Shown here: in pieces, positions 44,386 through 54,340 of the stretch
How the letters are laid out: each line of letters begins with the position of its first letter
How positions within the stretch are numbered: the first letter of the stretch is position 1
Source: Hominimerdicola alba
GTDB lineage: Bacteria > Bacillota > Clostridia > Oscillospirales > Ruminococcaceae
Direction: 5' to 3'
Assembly (NCBI RefSeq): GCF_900112155.1
Contig: NZ_FOKQ01000016.1
Span: forward strand, 1-64,000
DNA: 64,000 bases
Notes under the pieces: generated by a model
The model's input: the letters and a program-made list of their open reading frames with translations, nothing else
What the model was told of the DNA's origin: nothing
The model's database searches: none
Program-made: the position numbers and the translations under genes

Positions 44386-46080
44386 TTACTTACCTGCTGC
44401 TACGTCGATTCTTCTCTGGATCTCCTTGTTGAATGCGGGCAGCAGTGTGCCGTCAACATCGCACTTATTCTTGTATTCGGTCAGATACTCGTTCCAAGCG
44501 GAATCGAAATCATCAGCGATACATACCTTAGGCAGGTACTCGTGCTTAACGTTAGCCATCTCAGTCCAAACCAGACCCTCAGGAGTATCGGTGGTCAGAG
44601 CGTTGGAGTAAGACCACATAGGATACCAAGCCTCATTCTCGGGAGCTGCGTTCAGCATCTCAACATAGGTCTTAACGCCGTAAGCGTCGAAGCACTCCTT
44701 GATCTCATCGTTCAGGGACTCATAGAACTCAGTAGCCTGGTGGTTAGCGTCACAGCCGTTGACACCGTCGTGATCCATACCGTTGGAATAGTTGGGGAAG
44801 TAAGCATAAGGACAGAGGTTCTTATTGATGTAAGTCTGTTCGTTAGCATTTGCTCTCATCTCTTCGGTACGAGTGAATACACCATCTTCGCCCTTGTTGT
44901 AGTTAACGCCTTCGATACCCCAGTTTCTCAGAGTGAGGATCTCGGGATCCAGCAGGTCGTTCATGAACTTCATAGCGCCCTCGGGATCCTTGCAGGATAC
45001 AGTGATACCAACACCGTTGGAAACGTCCAGAGCAGGATTTGCGTGCCAGTGCTCCTCAACGCCCTTATCGATGGTGATACCAACAGGAACGTAAGTGCAG
45101 TCATCAAGATTGCCGTCAGCCTTTATAGCCAGCTCAGCATCGTTGAAATCCCAGTGCTGGTCAACCATACCGCAAACTCTGCCTGTAGAGAGCTTGGAGA
45201 TATAAGCATCATACTTCATTGTGAAGGTCTCCTGGTCAACGATACCCTTCTTGTACTCTTCGTTCAGCTTCTTGAAGTATCTCTTAGCTGTATCTGTGGT
45301 GTTGTAGTCGATAGCCTGGTGGGTATCTCTGTCAACTATGCAGCAGCCGTCGTTGGGATAACCATCAAGGAAGAAGGGAGCATTCTCAAGGCAGAAGTAT
45401 CTCCAGTCATCGCAGAGTATCTCATAACCGATGTTGGGAGTACCGTCAGGCATTGTAGGATTAGCCTCGATGTATCTCTCGATAAGGTCGAAGTATTCGT
45501 CCAGAGTCTCGATCTTAGGATAACCTGCCCATTTCAGAACTCTTGTCTGGATCCAGAAAGCTTCGTCGTTGTGGACGCAAGTTGTATCGTGATCCCAGGT
45601 CTTGCCGAACTGAGGAATGATGTAAATGTGGCCGTCTTCAGCTCTGATAGAGTTCCACTCAGCCTCGGTGTAGAAATTCTTTATGTTGGGATAATTGTCC
45701 CACAGCTCGTCGATAGCGATGAATGCGCCTGCATCTACCATGCTCTTCATACCGGAAGAAGCATCTACGAAGTCAGGATACTCGCCGCCTGCGATCATAA
45801 CGCCGATAGCTTCTTCAGCAGTCTGACCTACCAGCCATTCCATCTCGCACTTAGCGCCGATCTTCTCAGCTATCTTGTCCTGTACAACGTTGCCTTCTTC
45901 GACCTCGTTGCCGGGAACCGCGAAGAATGCAGAGAATACCTTTACTTCAACTTCTTTACCGTCCGCAGTCTTAACTGTATCAGTCTTCTGCTCCTTCTCG
46001 CCTGTTTTGCCGCAGGCTGACATACCAACTATCATTGCCAATGCCATCAGACCAGCAGCTGCTCTCTTGAGTCTTCTCAT
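44386..46080 (-). CDS. Extracellular solute-binding lipoprotein of the importer (LplA/family 1 type)
   Basis: 564 residues from ATG 46080 (TGGAGGTTG upstream). Lipobox GMSACGK (lipidated Cys near residue 24). Large binding protein of the LplA type (about 560 residues, longer than maltose-binding proteins), rich in Trp, Tyr and acidic residues. First gene of the operon with permeases and GH39. The substrate is inferred to be a xylo- or arabino-oligosaccharide from the neighbouring GH39 and GH127 genes. Confidence 0.9.
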   Translation of the reverse strand: MRRLKRAAAGLMALAMIVGMSACGKTGEKEQKTDTVKTADGKEVEVKVFSAFFAVPGNEVEEGNVVQDKIAEKIGAKCEMEWLVGQTAEEAIGVMIAGGEYPDFVDASSGMKSMVDAGAFIAIDELWDNYPNIKNFYTEAEWNSIRAEDGHIYIIPQFGKTWDHDTTCVHNDEAFWIQTRVLKWAGYPKIETLDEYFDLIERYIEANPTMPDGTPNIGYEILCDDWRYFCLENAPFFLDGYPNDGCCIVDRDTHQAIDYNTTDTAKRYFKKLNEEYKKGIVDQETFTMKYDAYISKLSTGRVCGMVDQHWDFNDAELAIKADGNLDDCTYVPVGITIDKGVEEHWHANPALDVSNGVGITVSCKDPEGAMKFMNDLLDPEILTLRNWGIEGVNYNKGEDGVFTRTEEMRANANEQTYINKNLCPYAYFPNYSNGMDHDGVNGCDANHQATEFYESLNDEIKECFDAYGVKTYVEMLNAAPENEAWYPMWSYSNALTTDTPEGLVWTEMANVKHEYLPKVCIADDFDSAWNEYLTEYKNKCDVDGTLLPAFNKEIQRRIDVAAGK

Positions 46081-46156
46081 AATTAACAACCTCCAAAAAA
46101 CGTTTATTTTAGCTTTGAACATAATAGCTAAATTTTGTTTTGTTTTCGCTGAGATT

Positions 46157-46185
46157 ATTATAGCAAATAAATCTGGTTTTGTGAA
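46157..46185 (-). promoter_or_regulatory. Promoter of the importer operon
   Basis: Minus strand TTCACA (46180-46185), 17-base spacer, TATAAT (46157-46162). Confidence 0.65.
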
Positions 46186-46370
46186 TAGTTATCAGTAAAC
46201 TAAGCAATAATTGCAAATATATTTTAGCAAATCAGCAAAATATGTTTAATCCGACAACAAACCAAATTGTACATAGCAAAAAATGTATCGAAAAGCGCAA
46301 TTTTTGAGTTGTAAAGAATTGCGCAATGTAGTAATATATAAAGATTTAAAAGAGATACAGTCAAATTTCA

Positions 46371-46406
46371 ATACAAATTTACGTCAGACTATACAAATTT
46401 GTACGT
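46371..46406. promoter_or_regulatory. Direct repeats between importer and phosphoesterase promoters
   Basis: ATACAAATTT occurs at 46371 and 46391, two helical turns apart, each followed by an ACGT block. It may be a regulator site for the importer or the phosphoesterase gene. The rest of the 290-base gap is AT-rich and featureless. Confidence 0.4.
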
Positions 46407-46472
46407 ACTTTCACTGATCAGATTATGTCATATCGTACGCATTATTACTTAATTTATATGCGTAGGTTTAGA

Positions 46473-46501
46473 TTGACAAGCAAGCAAACATGTGGTATAA
46501 T
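46473..46501 (+). promoter_or_regulatory. Consensus promoter of the phosphoesterase gene
   Basis: TTGACA (46473-46478), 17-base spacer, TATAAT (46496-46501). Confidence 0.85.
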
Positions 46502-46593
46502 TTAAACAGAAAGTAAACTACTCTTTAACAAACATATAAAACTCATCAAAACTACTACTGTACTGTTTACGTGCCTGAATTTAAGGAGAAGCT

Positions 46594-47295
46594 ATGGCTA
46601 CATATGTAATGAGCGATCTGCACGGTGAATATGATAAATACTGTGAAATGCTTGAAAAGATAGATTTCAACCCCGAAGATACTCTGTTCATACTCGGCGA
46701 TGTTGTGGACAGGGGTCCGAAGCCTGTTGACATACTTCTTGATATGATGAAGCGCCCGAATGTCTATCCGCTGATGGGCAATCATGATCTGTTGGCACTG
46801 GATGTTCTCAAAAAGCTGAATGTCGAGATAACCGAGGATAACTTTGCCCAGAACATTGATGCCAGCACGATGAACGAGCTCATCGACTGGCTCAAGGACG
46901 GCGGACAGACCACGCTGACGCAGTTCCGCAGTCTCACCAACGAGGAAAAGGCCGATGTTCTTGATTATATGGACGATTTCCGTCTGTGCGAATCCGCTGA
47001 GGCGGGTGGCAAGACATTTGTCATGGTACACGCAGGTCTTGGAAATTTCCGAAAGGGTAAAAAGCTTCGTGATTACACTCTCAAGGAACTTCTGATGGAC
47101 AGACATGACCCCGAGATCGACTGTTTCGGCGAGGACGATATCTACGTTGTGGCGGGGCATACGCCCACCATGATCTACACCGGTAAAGCAGAGATATACC
47201 ACAAAAATCACAACATATTCATCGACTGCGGTGCCTGCATGGGCGGACGGCTTGCCTGCCTTTGTCTGGACACAATGGAAGAATTTTACGTCTGA
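46594..47295 (+). CDS. Metallophosphoesterase (serine/threonine phosphatase / ApaH-like)
   Basis: 233 residues. The metal-binding series is complete: DLHGEYDKY (8-16), GDVVDRGPKP (35-44), GNHDLL (near 61), VHAGL and GHTPT near the C-terminus. This is the PPP-type fold shared by bacterial Ser/Thr phosphatases such as PrpA and by diadenosine tetraphosphatases. RBS AAGGAG. The substrate cannot be told from sequence. Confidence 0.9.
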   Translation: MATYVMSDLHGEYDKYCEMLEKIDFNPEDTLFILGDVVDRGPKPVDILLDMMKRPNVYPLMGNHDLLALDVLKKLNVEITEDNFAQNIDASTMNELIDWLKDGGQTTLTQFRSLTNEEKADVLDYMDDFRLCESAEAGGKTFVMVHAGLGNFRKGKKLRDYTLKELLMDRHDPEIDCFGEDDIYVVAGHTPTMIYTGKAEIYHKNHNIFIDCGACMGGRLACLCLDTMEEFYV

Positions 47296-47705
47296 ATATT
47301 TTTACGCGGAGCGTGGCAGAGAAATCTGCCGTGCTCTTTTATTTTTGCCGCCGCGACCTCGTCGCAGCCTTCCGGGACGATGGTATATACATCGTCCAGA
47401 ATGTAAAGTTCTCCGCCGTTATCACCGTATTTCAGGCTTTTATACGCTTTTTCGGGATCGTCGAAAAACTCAGCATTAAGGCATAAAGTCAGCTCCAGAC
47501 GCACCCCATAATTTCGTTTTATCACCCTTATATCTCCGCTTATCTCGACATTAAAACGACTCATCAGCTGAGCCCTCAGCGCCGCAAGAAATATCTTTGC
47601 CGAAATGTCACGATCTTTCAGAGATTCAAAGTCAAGCCCAAGCTCGGAGAGCTCGGTATTATCCACCCGAACAGTCACCTGCGCACCGATGCGGTCTATA
47701 TCCAT
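47286..47705 (-). CDS. Hypothetical protein, weakly MecA-like
   Basis: 139 residues from ATG 47705 (AGGGGTGAG upstream; an open frame to 47795 has weaker support). The MDIDRIGAQVTVRVDNTEL start, the SELGLDFESLKD block and alternating strands and helices recall the N-terminal half of MecA-type adaptor proteins, but the match is weak. Convergent with the phosphoesterase gene, overlapping it by 10 bases and spanning its terminator. Confidence 0.55.
   Translation of the reverse strand: MDIDRIGAQVTVRVDNTELSELGLDFESLKDRDISAKIFLAALRAQLMSRFNVEISGDIRVIKRNYGVRLELTLCLNAEFFDDPEKAYKSLKYGDNGGELYILDDVYTIVPEGCDEVAAAKIKEHGRFLCHAPRKNIQT
47309..47340 (+). terminator. Terminator after the phosphoesterase gene
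   Basis: GAGCGTGGCAGA/TCTGCCGTGCTC stem followed by TTTTATTTTT. It lies inside the last codons of the convergent gene at 47286-47705. Confidence 0.85.
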
Positions 47706-47855
47706 TAGCTCACCCCTGTGCATACTATGCACAGGCTGAACTTTTTGCCACAGCTCGGAATTATTCAACATGATATCGGATTTGTCCACCCACAAACAAC
47801 GTTTGCGGTGATATAATATATGCAGAAAAATTTCATATAACGGAGGTACACATCT

Positions 47856-49664
47856 ATGCTGAAAGCACCGAATTTAGAGGATTGCTGGGTCACAGGCGGA
47901 GTTTTTCGCGAACGTATGGAGCTCAACAAAAAGTATCTGAAAGAACTTGACCCCATATGTTTATTGCAGAATTTTTATCTGGAGGCAGGAATAATCCTCC
48001 CCGATATGCAGGTGATATCCGAGCCGGAAAAGGCGAATCTGCACTGGGGCTGGGAATCTCCCGCCTGCCAGTTAAGAGGGCATTTTCTTGGACACTGGAT
48101 GTCAGCCGCGGCTATGCTGTCGGCGAGCGATGATGACAGTGAGCTAAGGGCAAAGCTGTCCAAAATTATAGACGAATTAGAGCGTTGCCAGATACGTAAC
48201 GGCGGAAAATGGGTGGGCAGCATACCCGAGAAGTACTTTAAATTTATGGAGGGCGACGACTACATCTGGTCGCCCCAGTACACAATGCACAAAACGCTGA
48301 TGGGTCTGGTGGACGCCTACCGCTATGCGGGCATCGAAAAAGCCCTGAAGATCGCTGATGCACTTGCTGACTGGTACATCGAGTGGGCGAAAAGCATCGA
48401 AAACACAGCGCCTTTCACTGTTTTCAAGGGCGAGCAGGGCGGTATGCTGGAGGAGTGGTGCATACTTTTTGAGCTGACCCGCGACCCGAAGTATCAGAAA
48501 CTCATGGACATCTACCGTGAAAATGCCCTGTACCACAAGCTTGAACAGCACAGGGACGCTCTCACCGATGACCACGCCAATGCCAGCATCCCACTTTCTC
48601 ACGGTGCTGCCAAATTATACGAATCAACAGGTGAAGAACGCTGGAAGATCATCAGCGAAGAGTTCTGGAAACAAGCTGTAACTCAGCGGGGTATGTTCGC
48701 CACATCAGGCGCAAATTCTGGGGAATTCTGGATTCCTGCTAACTCTCAGGGTAGCTATCTCGGGGATACCGACCAGGAGTTCTGTACGGTTTACAACATG
48801 GTTCGTCTGGCTGATTTTTTGTACAGAAGAACAGGCAACACCGCCTATGCCGACTACATCGAAAGAGCCCTCTATAATGGGTTCCTTGCACAGCAAAATA
48901 TGCACAGCGGAATGCCTGCGTATTTTCTGCCATTAGCCTCGGGAAACCGCAAGAAATGGGGCAGCAAAAGGCACGATTTCTGGTGCTGTCACGGCACGAT
49001 GGTGCAGGCACAGACCCTCTATCCGCGGCTGATTTGGTACACCGAGGGCAGTACCGTTACCGTTGCCCAGTATATCCCCTCTGAGGCAAAGCTCGATATC
49101 GACGGCAGTGAAGTTCGGCTGTCCCAGTGTACAGAGCTTAAAAGCCTGAATAATCAGGTATTTTTCGATGAGGACGAGGGCGGTGAGAAGAGCAGATGGT
49201 CACTGAGGTTTGATATCGAATGTGATACCCCCACCGAATTCACGCTGAGATTCAGACTGCCATGGTGGCTGAAAACTACTCCGCAGATAATTCTCGACGG
49301 CGAACCCATACAGGCGGATATTGCGGACAATTACTTTATTATCTCAAAGATCTGGCAAAATAGTACCATACAATTATTGCTCAGCCCAAAGCTCACCGCC
49401 GAGTCCCTGCCTGATATGCCCGAGACTGCCTCACTACTTGATGGTCCCATCGTGCTGGCGGGCATGACCGACAAAGACATTGGTTTGCAGGGCGATCTTT
49501 CCGCCCCAGAGACTTTCCTGCACCGCCGAACCACCCACGAATACAAGACATACGTCTGGAAACAGAATACCTATGTCACCCGCCATCAGCCCGTGAACAT
49601 CGAATTCAAACCCCTTTACGAGGTCACGGACGAGGTGTACACCGTGTATTTCAGCAAGAGATAA
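47856..49664 (+). CDS. GH127 beta-L-arabinofuranosidase
   Basis: 602 residues, no signal peptide. GH127 features: the N-terminal WWGGVF-type start (CWVTGGVF), LRGHFLGHWMSA, and the zinc/nucleophile set Glu308 and Cys310 in QEFC plus Cys377-Cys378 in FWCCHGTM. In characterised GH127 enzymes the first Cys of this CC pair is the nucleophile. It removes beta-linked arabinofuranose from short glycans. RBS CGGAGGT. A TATAAT upstream lacks a good -35 box. It fits with the importer operon and GH39 as an arabinoxylan or arabino-glycan use set. Confidence 0.93.
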   Translation: MLKAPNLEDCWVTGGVFRERMELNKKYLKELDPICLLQNFYLEAGIILPDMQVISEPEKANLHWGWESPACQLRGHFLGHWMSAAAMLSASDDDSELRAKLSKIIDELERCQIRNGGKWVGSIPEKYFKFMEGDDYIWSPQYTMHKTLMGLVDAYRYAGIEKALKIADALADWYIEWAKSIENTAPFTVFKGEQGGMLEEWCILFELTRDPKYQKLMDIYRENALYHKLEQHRDALTDDHANASIPLSHGAAKLYESTGEERWKIISEEFWKQAVTQRGMFATSGANSGEFWIPANSQGSYLGDTDQEFCTVYNMVRLADFLYRRTGNTAYADYIERALYNGFLAQQNMHSGMPAYFLPLASGNRKKWGSKRHDFWCCHGTMVQAQTLYPRLIWYTEGSTVTVAQYIPSEAKLDIDGSEVRLSQCTELKSLNNQVFFDEDEGGEKSRWSLRFDIECDTPTEFTLRFRLPWWLKTTPQIILDGEPIQADIADNYFIISKIWQNSTIQLLLSPKLTAESLPDMPETASLLDGPIVLAGMTDKDIGLQGDLSAPETFLHRRTTHEYKTYVWKQNTYVTRHQPVNIEFKPLYEVTDEVYTVYFSKR

Positions 49665-49682
49665 CAATTAGCTTTGCTGACA

Positions 49683-49719
49683 AAAAGCAGCAGCACAAAT
49701 TTTTTGTACTGCTGCTTTT
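49683..49719 (+). terminator. Bidirectional terminator between GH127 and the macro-domain gene
   Basis: AAAAGCAGCAG/CTGCTGCTTTT stem with an A- and T-rich loop. Confidence 0.8.
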
Positions 49720-49745
49720 CTATGTTTAAAATTGTACGTACACCA

Positions 49746-50834
49746 TTAGTTTTGTCCGAGAAGTGTCTGGTCAAACCTGAACAGCGCGTCATTGATCTCG
49801 AAGATATCATATATCCCGTGGACGATGTGATATTTTACTATAAGGTCGAAATCCAGAGAATTTGAAAGTGCATATCCCGCTTTGGAAAGCAAGTCCTCAG
49901 TCTCGCGGATATCAAGTTTCAGCGCCACTGCGAATGCCACCGCCGTCTGCTTTTTGGGCTTGTAGTGAACATCACTGCGTATCTTTGAGAAAAGCTTGCG
50001 GTCGATATTTGCCCGCTTGTAGGCTTCAACATCGGTCATACCGCGCTCGTCGATGAGCCTGAGAAGCGCCTGTGAGAAAGATTCGTCACGCATGGAGAAA
50101 TAGTCCTCTGCCGCGCATTCTTCCGCGACATCGCAGGCATCAAAATCCGGTACAGCTGATTCCGTCTTTTTCGCCTGACCGAACAAGCCTTTCTTTTTGG
50201 GCTTTGCTTCCTCGTCTTTCAGCACAGCGGCAGCCGCGGCGGGCGCATTGAAACACGCCGCACTGCCCATCATCTCACGCCGTCCTCGCTCTTTGTCCTC
50301 GCGGATCTTCGCGTAGGCATCGTCGATGAACTGCCTAATGCCCTCAAAACGCTCGTAGCTTATCTCAAAGCTGTCCTTATCAAATATCACCAGCGTGATA
50401 TCCATTTCGTGGTCTTCAAGGAATCTCCTCGCTTCGCTTTCGGCGACTTCTATCGCTTCACGCTTGGGATAGCCGTATACCCCCGCAGATATCAGCGGAA
50501 AGGCTATGCTTTTACAGCCCAGACTTTCAGCCAGAGCAAGGGAATTTCTGTAACAGCTTTGAAGAAGTTCCCTCTCGCCCTGTTCACCGTCCTCCCAGAC
50601 AGGACCCACCGTGTGGATAATATGCTTACAGCCCAGACCATAGCCCTTAGTCGCCTTTGCCTGACCTGTCTCACAGCCCCCGAGAAGCCTGCACTCTGCT
50701 AGAAGTTCGGGACCAGCCGCGCGGTGTATCGCACCGTCGACTCCCCCGCCGCCAAGCAGCGAGCTGTTGGCAGCATTTACTATCGCGTCCGCCGAAAACT
50801 TGGTTATATCGGCACGTACCAGACAAAATGGCAT
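49746..50834 (-). CDS. Macro-domain protein with a C-terminal HTH-like domain
   Basis: 362 residues. Macro domain about 1-165 with the ADP-ribose site: [29 protein letters not shown] and [15 protein letters not shown] Lys/Ala-rich linker (about 190-240) leads to a helical domain (about 245-362) with [19 protein letters not shown] and [25 protein letters not shown], which looks like a Cro/CI-type helix-turn-helix arrangement. Macro domains of this sort remove ADP-ribose or acetyl groups from ADP-ribose derivatives. The gene is 14 bases after recD2, so co-transcribed. Confidence 0.85.
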   Translation of the reverse strand: MPFCLVRADITKFSADAIVNAANSSLLGGGGVDGAIHRAAGPELLAECRLLGGCETGQAKATKGYGLGCKHIIHTVGPVWEDGEQGERELLQSCYRNSLALAESLGCKSIAFPLISAGVYGYPKREAIEVAESEARRFLEDHEMDITLVIFDKDSFEISYERFEGIRQFIDDAYAKIREDKERGRREMMGSAACFNAPAAAAAVLKDEEAKPKKKGLFGQAKKTESAVPDFDACDVAEECAAEDYFSMRDESFSQALLRLIDERGMTDVEAYKRANIDRKLFSKIRSDVHYKPKKQTAVAFAVALKLDIRETEDLLSKAGYALSNSLDFDLIVKYHIVHGIYDIFEINDALFRFDQTLLGQN

Positions 50835-50848
50835 AATTATCCCTCCGT

Positions 50849-53116
50849 TTACTGATTTTCTGTTTCCTCGTTGTCCTCTAACGAAAGCTGACCAAGGTCA
50901 TCGCCGTAGGCGCTCTGCATCAGCATAGTCCTTAGGGCGGTGCATCTTCGATTCTTGCCGTTGTTCATTATCATGAAACCTATCCTCTGAGCCGTACCCA
51001 GTATCACCAGCAGTTTCTTCGCCCTTGTGACCGCGGTGTACAGCAGATTTCGGTAGTATAGGCTGTCCATGCCGTCATAAAGGGTGAGTATCACCGCATC
51101 GTACTCAGAGCCCTGGCTTTTATGTACTGTGACGGCGTAGGCAAGTTCAAGGTCATCAAGCATTTCGCCGCTGTAATCGGCTATCCTGCCGTCAAAGTCT
51201 ATGGTTACTATCTTCAGCAAAGGTCTGACACCTATCACAATGCCGATATCGCCGTTGTAGACGCCCTTGCCGTTTTCCTCTTTTCCGCCGTCAGTTTTCG
51301 TCCAGCTTATCTCGTAGTTGTTCTTCGTCTGCATGACCTTGTCACCCACGCGGTAGATGGCGTAGGGCGTTTTCAGCTCGTCCTTTTTCTTATCGGCTGG
51401 ATTCAGCTCCTCCTGCAATATCTTGTTTAGCTCGGGAGTGCCGATACGCCCCTGTCTTGTGGGGGAAAGCACCTGAATATCCCTTATGGGCGAAAATCCG
51501 TACTTTTTCGGCAGTCGGTCACTGCAAAGCTCCACCAGAGTTGTGTAGATATCCTCAGCTTCGGGGCGGCGCAGGTAGACAAAATCCCTGTCCCGCTTTT
51601 TGAGGTCTATCATCTTCCCCGAAACTATCCTGTGGGCATTCATGACTATGTCGGATTCCTGCGCCTGTCTGAAAACTTCCGTCAGTCTCACCACCGACAT
51701 AACTCCGCTGTCGATGATATCCTGCAATACATTTCCGGGACCCACAGGGGGAAGCTGGTCGCTGTCCCCCACAAGTATCAGCTTGCAGGTGACGCTCAGC
51801 GCCCGCAGAAGCGCTTCAAACAGCACGCTGTCCACCATGGACATCTCGTCCACCACCATGACCTCGCAGTCAAGAAGGTCGTCCTCATCGTGTACGAACA
51901 TCATTCTGTCGCCGTCCGAGGGGATGACTTCCAGCATACGGTGGATGGTCTTGGCTTCAAAGCCCGTCATATCGCCTATACGCTTTGCCGCCCTGCCTGT
52001 TGGTGCGGCTATCATAACATCAAGCCCCTGCTGTTCAAACAGTGAGATTATGGCGTTCAGGGTAGTGGTCTTGCCTGTGCCGGGACCGCCCGTCAGCACA
52101 AGAAAGCCCTCGGATATGGCAAGATTTATCGCCTTTCTCTGCTTCTCCTCGTACTTGATGCCGCTCTCCTGCTCCTCCATGTCGATTATCTCGGAGTAGT
52201 CTATCTTGTTATCGTAGGTTATACTGCGCATAACTTCAAGTCGGCGGGAGATATACTCCTCCGCCTTGTAATAGCAGTGGAGCATGGCGTAATTCACGCC
52301 GCTGATATCCAGCTCGAATATATCCTGCTCCGATATAGCGACTTCTTTCACCTTGTCGAAAAGCTCACCGCTGACACTCAGCAGGCGCACCGTTTCACGC
52401 TTCAATACTTCCATGGGGATACAGGTGTGACCGCCCTCACGCGCCGCACTTCTAAGCACGAATGCCATTCCCGCCCTTATCCTCTGCTCGCTGTCACGGG
52501 GGATAGCCTCGCTTTCGGCTATTTCGTCCGCCTTTGCAAATGCAAGCTCGATACCATCAGTACAGAGTATGTAGGGATTTGACTTTATCAGACCTTCCGC
52601 CGCATTACCCAGCTTTCTCCAGGCGCGCACCCCGAATTTCGTGGCAACTCCGTTCTTGCTCATGTAGACCAGCAGAGCACGCGCCGCAAAGGTCTTTTTG
52701 AAATCATCATGTATCGCATCAGCCTTTTTGGGGTCTATGCCCTTGACTTCCGTGAGCTTCTCGGGCTCGTTCTCGATAATCTCAAGTGTCTTGCCGCCGA
52801 ATGCCGCCACCAGCCTTTTTGCCATAACAGGATTCACCGAATCCAGCGCACCGCTTACAAGATACCTGAGTATGGATGCTTCACCTGTCGGCAGACTTCT
52901 CTCAAACATCTGCACACGGAACTGCCTGCCGAAATTGCGGTGCTTCACGTATTCACCTGTGAGTATTACGCTTTCGCCCTCTTCAATGTTGCCAAGCTCA
53001 CCCACAGCCTTTATCAGATCATCCCCCGTGTTTACGTCGATCACACAGAAGCTTCCGTCATCGCTCTTGAACTGAACGCGGTCTACCTCGCCCTCTATCT
53101 TTTCCGCTTCACTCAT
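50849..53116 (-). CDS. recD2: RecD2-type SF1 DNA helicase
   Basis: 755 residues from ATG 53116 (RBS GAGGT; the start overlaps the upstream stop, ATGAGTGA). N-terminal OB-like domain, helix-hairpin-helix region (about 95-230), and helicase motifs: Walker [16 protein letters not shown] (near residue 350), motif [11 protein letters not shown], motif [15 protein letters not shown], and C-terminal [12 protein letters not shown] and YTAVTRAKK. The long N-terminal part marks RecD2 rather than RecD of RecBCD. It unwinds DNA 5'-3' in repair. Confidence 0.95.
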   Translation of the reverse strand: MSEAEKIEGEVDRVQFKSDDGSFCVIDVNTGDDLIKAVGELGNIEEGESVILTGEYVKHRNFGRQFRVQMFERSLPTGEASILRYLVSGALDSVNPVMAKRLVAAFGGKTLEIIENEPEKLTEVKGIDPKKADAIHDDFKKTFAARALLVYMSKNGVATKFGVRAWRKLGNAAEGLIKSNPYILCTDGIELAFAKADEIAESEAIPRDSEQRIRAGMAFVLRSAAREGGHTCIPMEVLKRETVRLLSVSGELFDKVKEVAISEQDIFELDISGVNYAMLHCYYKAEEYISRRLEVMRSITYDNKIDYSEIIDMEEQESGIKYEEKQRKAINLAISEGFLVLTGGPGTGKTTTLNAIISLFEQQGLDVMIAAPTGRAAKRIGDMTGFEAKTIHRMLEVIPSDGDRMMFVHDEDDLLDCEVMVVDEMSMVDSVLFEALLRALSVTCKLILVGDSDQLPPVGPGNVLQDIIDSGVMSVVRLTEVFRQAQESDIVMNAHRIVSGKMIDLKKRDRDFVYLRRPEAEDIYTTLVELCSDRLPKKYGFSPIRDIQVLSPTRQGRIGTPELNKILQEELNPADKKKDELKTPYAIYRVGDKVMQTKNNYEISWTKTDGGKEENGKGVYNGDIGIVIGVRPLLKIVTIDFDGRIADYSGEMLDDLELAYAVTVHKSQGSEYDAVILTLYDGMDSLYYRNLLYTAVTRAKKLLVILGTAQRIGFMIMNNGKNRRCTALRTMLMQSAYGDDLGQLSLEDNEETENQ

Positions 53117-53456
53117 TTTTGACCTCCCATGTGTCCGCCTTGAACTGCTTATCTTCCTGCCCGCAGATGATATCTGCAAGCTCGTCTGCCGCCGCAAGGA
53201 TAACTCCGTACTTTGCGGCAAGATCCTGTGTACGCTGACTGAATCTTCCGTCAGTGCTGACAAGTATCACCTGTCTGCCGTACTCCCCTGCAGCTTCTTC
53301 GTCCCTGATGATACCGAGGATCTCGTCCTCGCAGGGTATATCCTCGCACCACTTTACTACCACCGCGGCACGGCATTTCCTCTTTTTGCGGGATATGATC
53401 TGCACCGCCAGCGAAAACGCCGTCAGCAGAAATATCACCGCCGCCACAACTGCCAT
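53109..53456 (-). CDS. Small membrane-anchored protein of the recD2 operon
   Basis: 115 residues from ATG 53456 (GGGGTGAG upstream). One N-terminal membrane helix (about 2-22), then a soluble domain with two-stranded patterns (AAVVVKWCEDIP, RQVILVSTDGR). Stop overlaps the recD2 start by 8 bases, so expression is coupled. No family recognised. Confidence 0.65.
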   Translation of the reverse strand: MAVVAAVIFLLTAFSLAVQIISRKKRKCRAAVVVKWCEDIPCEDEILGIIRDEEAAGEYGRQVILVSTDGRFSQRTQDLAAKYGVILAAADELADIICGQEDKQFKADTWEVKNE

Positions 53457-53501
53457 AGGCTCACCCCCATACATACTATGCCCGCGAGCCTAAAACGTTA
53501 C

Positions 53502-53535
53502 GCCCCCAAGACCCGCAAACTGCGGTCTCGAGGGC
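53502..53535 (-). terminator. Hairpin after the 53546-54328 zinc-ribbon gene
   Basis: Minus-strand stem GCCCTCGAGACCGCA with GCGGGTCTTGGGGGC, loop GTTT-like; a weak T-run follows. Confidence 0.5.
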
Positions 53536-53545
53536 ATTAACACCA

Positions 53546-54328
53546 TCACTTGTCGATCTTCAGAGATTTATATACCTCGTCAATTGTCTTGCCGACCTTG
53601 TCCCTGCGGTCGTCTGAACACAGCAGGCTGAACTGGTATACCTTATCGTCAACTATCTCGATATGCATCTCCACGTAATTGTTAGTCATGGCAGTATCTT
53701 TATATGTGAACCTGAGCAAGCCGCTCTCGTTTTCGATAAGATCGTAATCTTTAAGCTGATCGCTAAAAGTTTCATTAAGTTCATTAGTGAAATCCGTTTT
53801 CAGCGTTACCAGCTTATCCTTACCCTCATAGTACTCCATCAGAGCATCAACGTCGTTTGCAGCTGGTTGGATACTAAGCTCGGGAATCACGGTCGTCACA
53901 TCGTATATCACGTAGGTGAATTCCATCTCGGTATTAGCAAAGGATCTGCATTTTTCAGACTTCATAACTTCAAAGGAAAAATCATCCACATCTCTCATGG
54001 ATACCGGAAGTGTTACCTCGAAGCCGTCAACATTTATGGTCGTACGCTTTCTGTCGTATATAAAGAACACCAGCGTGAATATCAGAAGTGTAATGGCTAT
54101 CAGTATATAGCTTATCATTTTCGGATCCATGCCTGCAAAGATAGTTCCGCGCTTTTCCTTTACGGTTATACCGCCGAACTGCGCTGCCTGCTGCCTGAAT
54201 TTTTCCTCCGGCGATATACCCTTTGCCAGATTGACTTTATTATCAACGTCAACTCTTATGGTATCACCACAGTTTTTGCATATCGTATCGCTGTCGTTTA
54301 TGACTGCTCCGCAGGTCTTGCAAACCAT
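53546..54328 (-). CDS. Zinc-ribbon single-pass membrane protein, copy 1
   Basis: 260 residues. N-terminal zinc ribbon CKTCG...CKNCG (about 3-20), a linker, one membrane helix (about 72-90), then an outside beta-rich domain. It has the same layout as the gene 12 bases upstream (54341-55102), so the pair arose by duplication. The function is unknown. Confidence 0.7.
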   Translation of the reverse strand: MVCKTCGAVINDSDTICKNCGDTIRVDVDNKVNLAKGISPEEKFRQQAAQFGGITVKEKRGTIFAGMDPKMISYILIAITLLIFTLVFFIYDRKRTTINVDGFEVTLPVSMRDVDDFSFEVMKSEKCRSFANTEMEFTYVIYDVTTVIPELSIQPAANDVDALMEYYEGKDKLVTLKTDFTNELNETFSDQLKDYDLIENESGLLRFTYKDTAMTNNYVEMHIEIVDDKVYQFSLLCSDDRRDKVGKTIDEVYKSLKIDK

Positions 54329-54340
54329 ACCTCTGCCCCC

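Noticed and set aside
44542-46020. A 492-codon open frame on the plus strand
   Set aside because: It is the antisense shadow of the solute-binding lipoprotein gene, which has a lipobox, an RBS and operon context.
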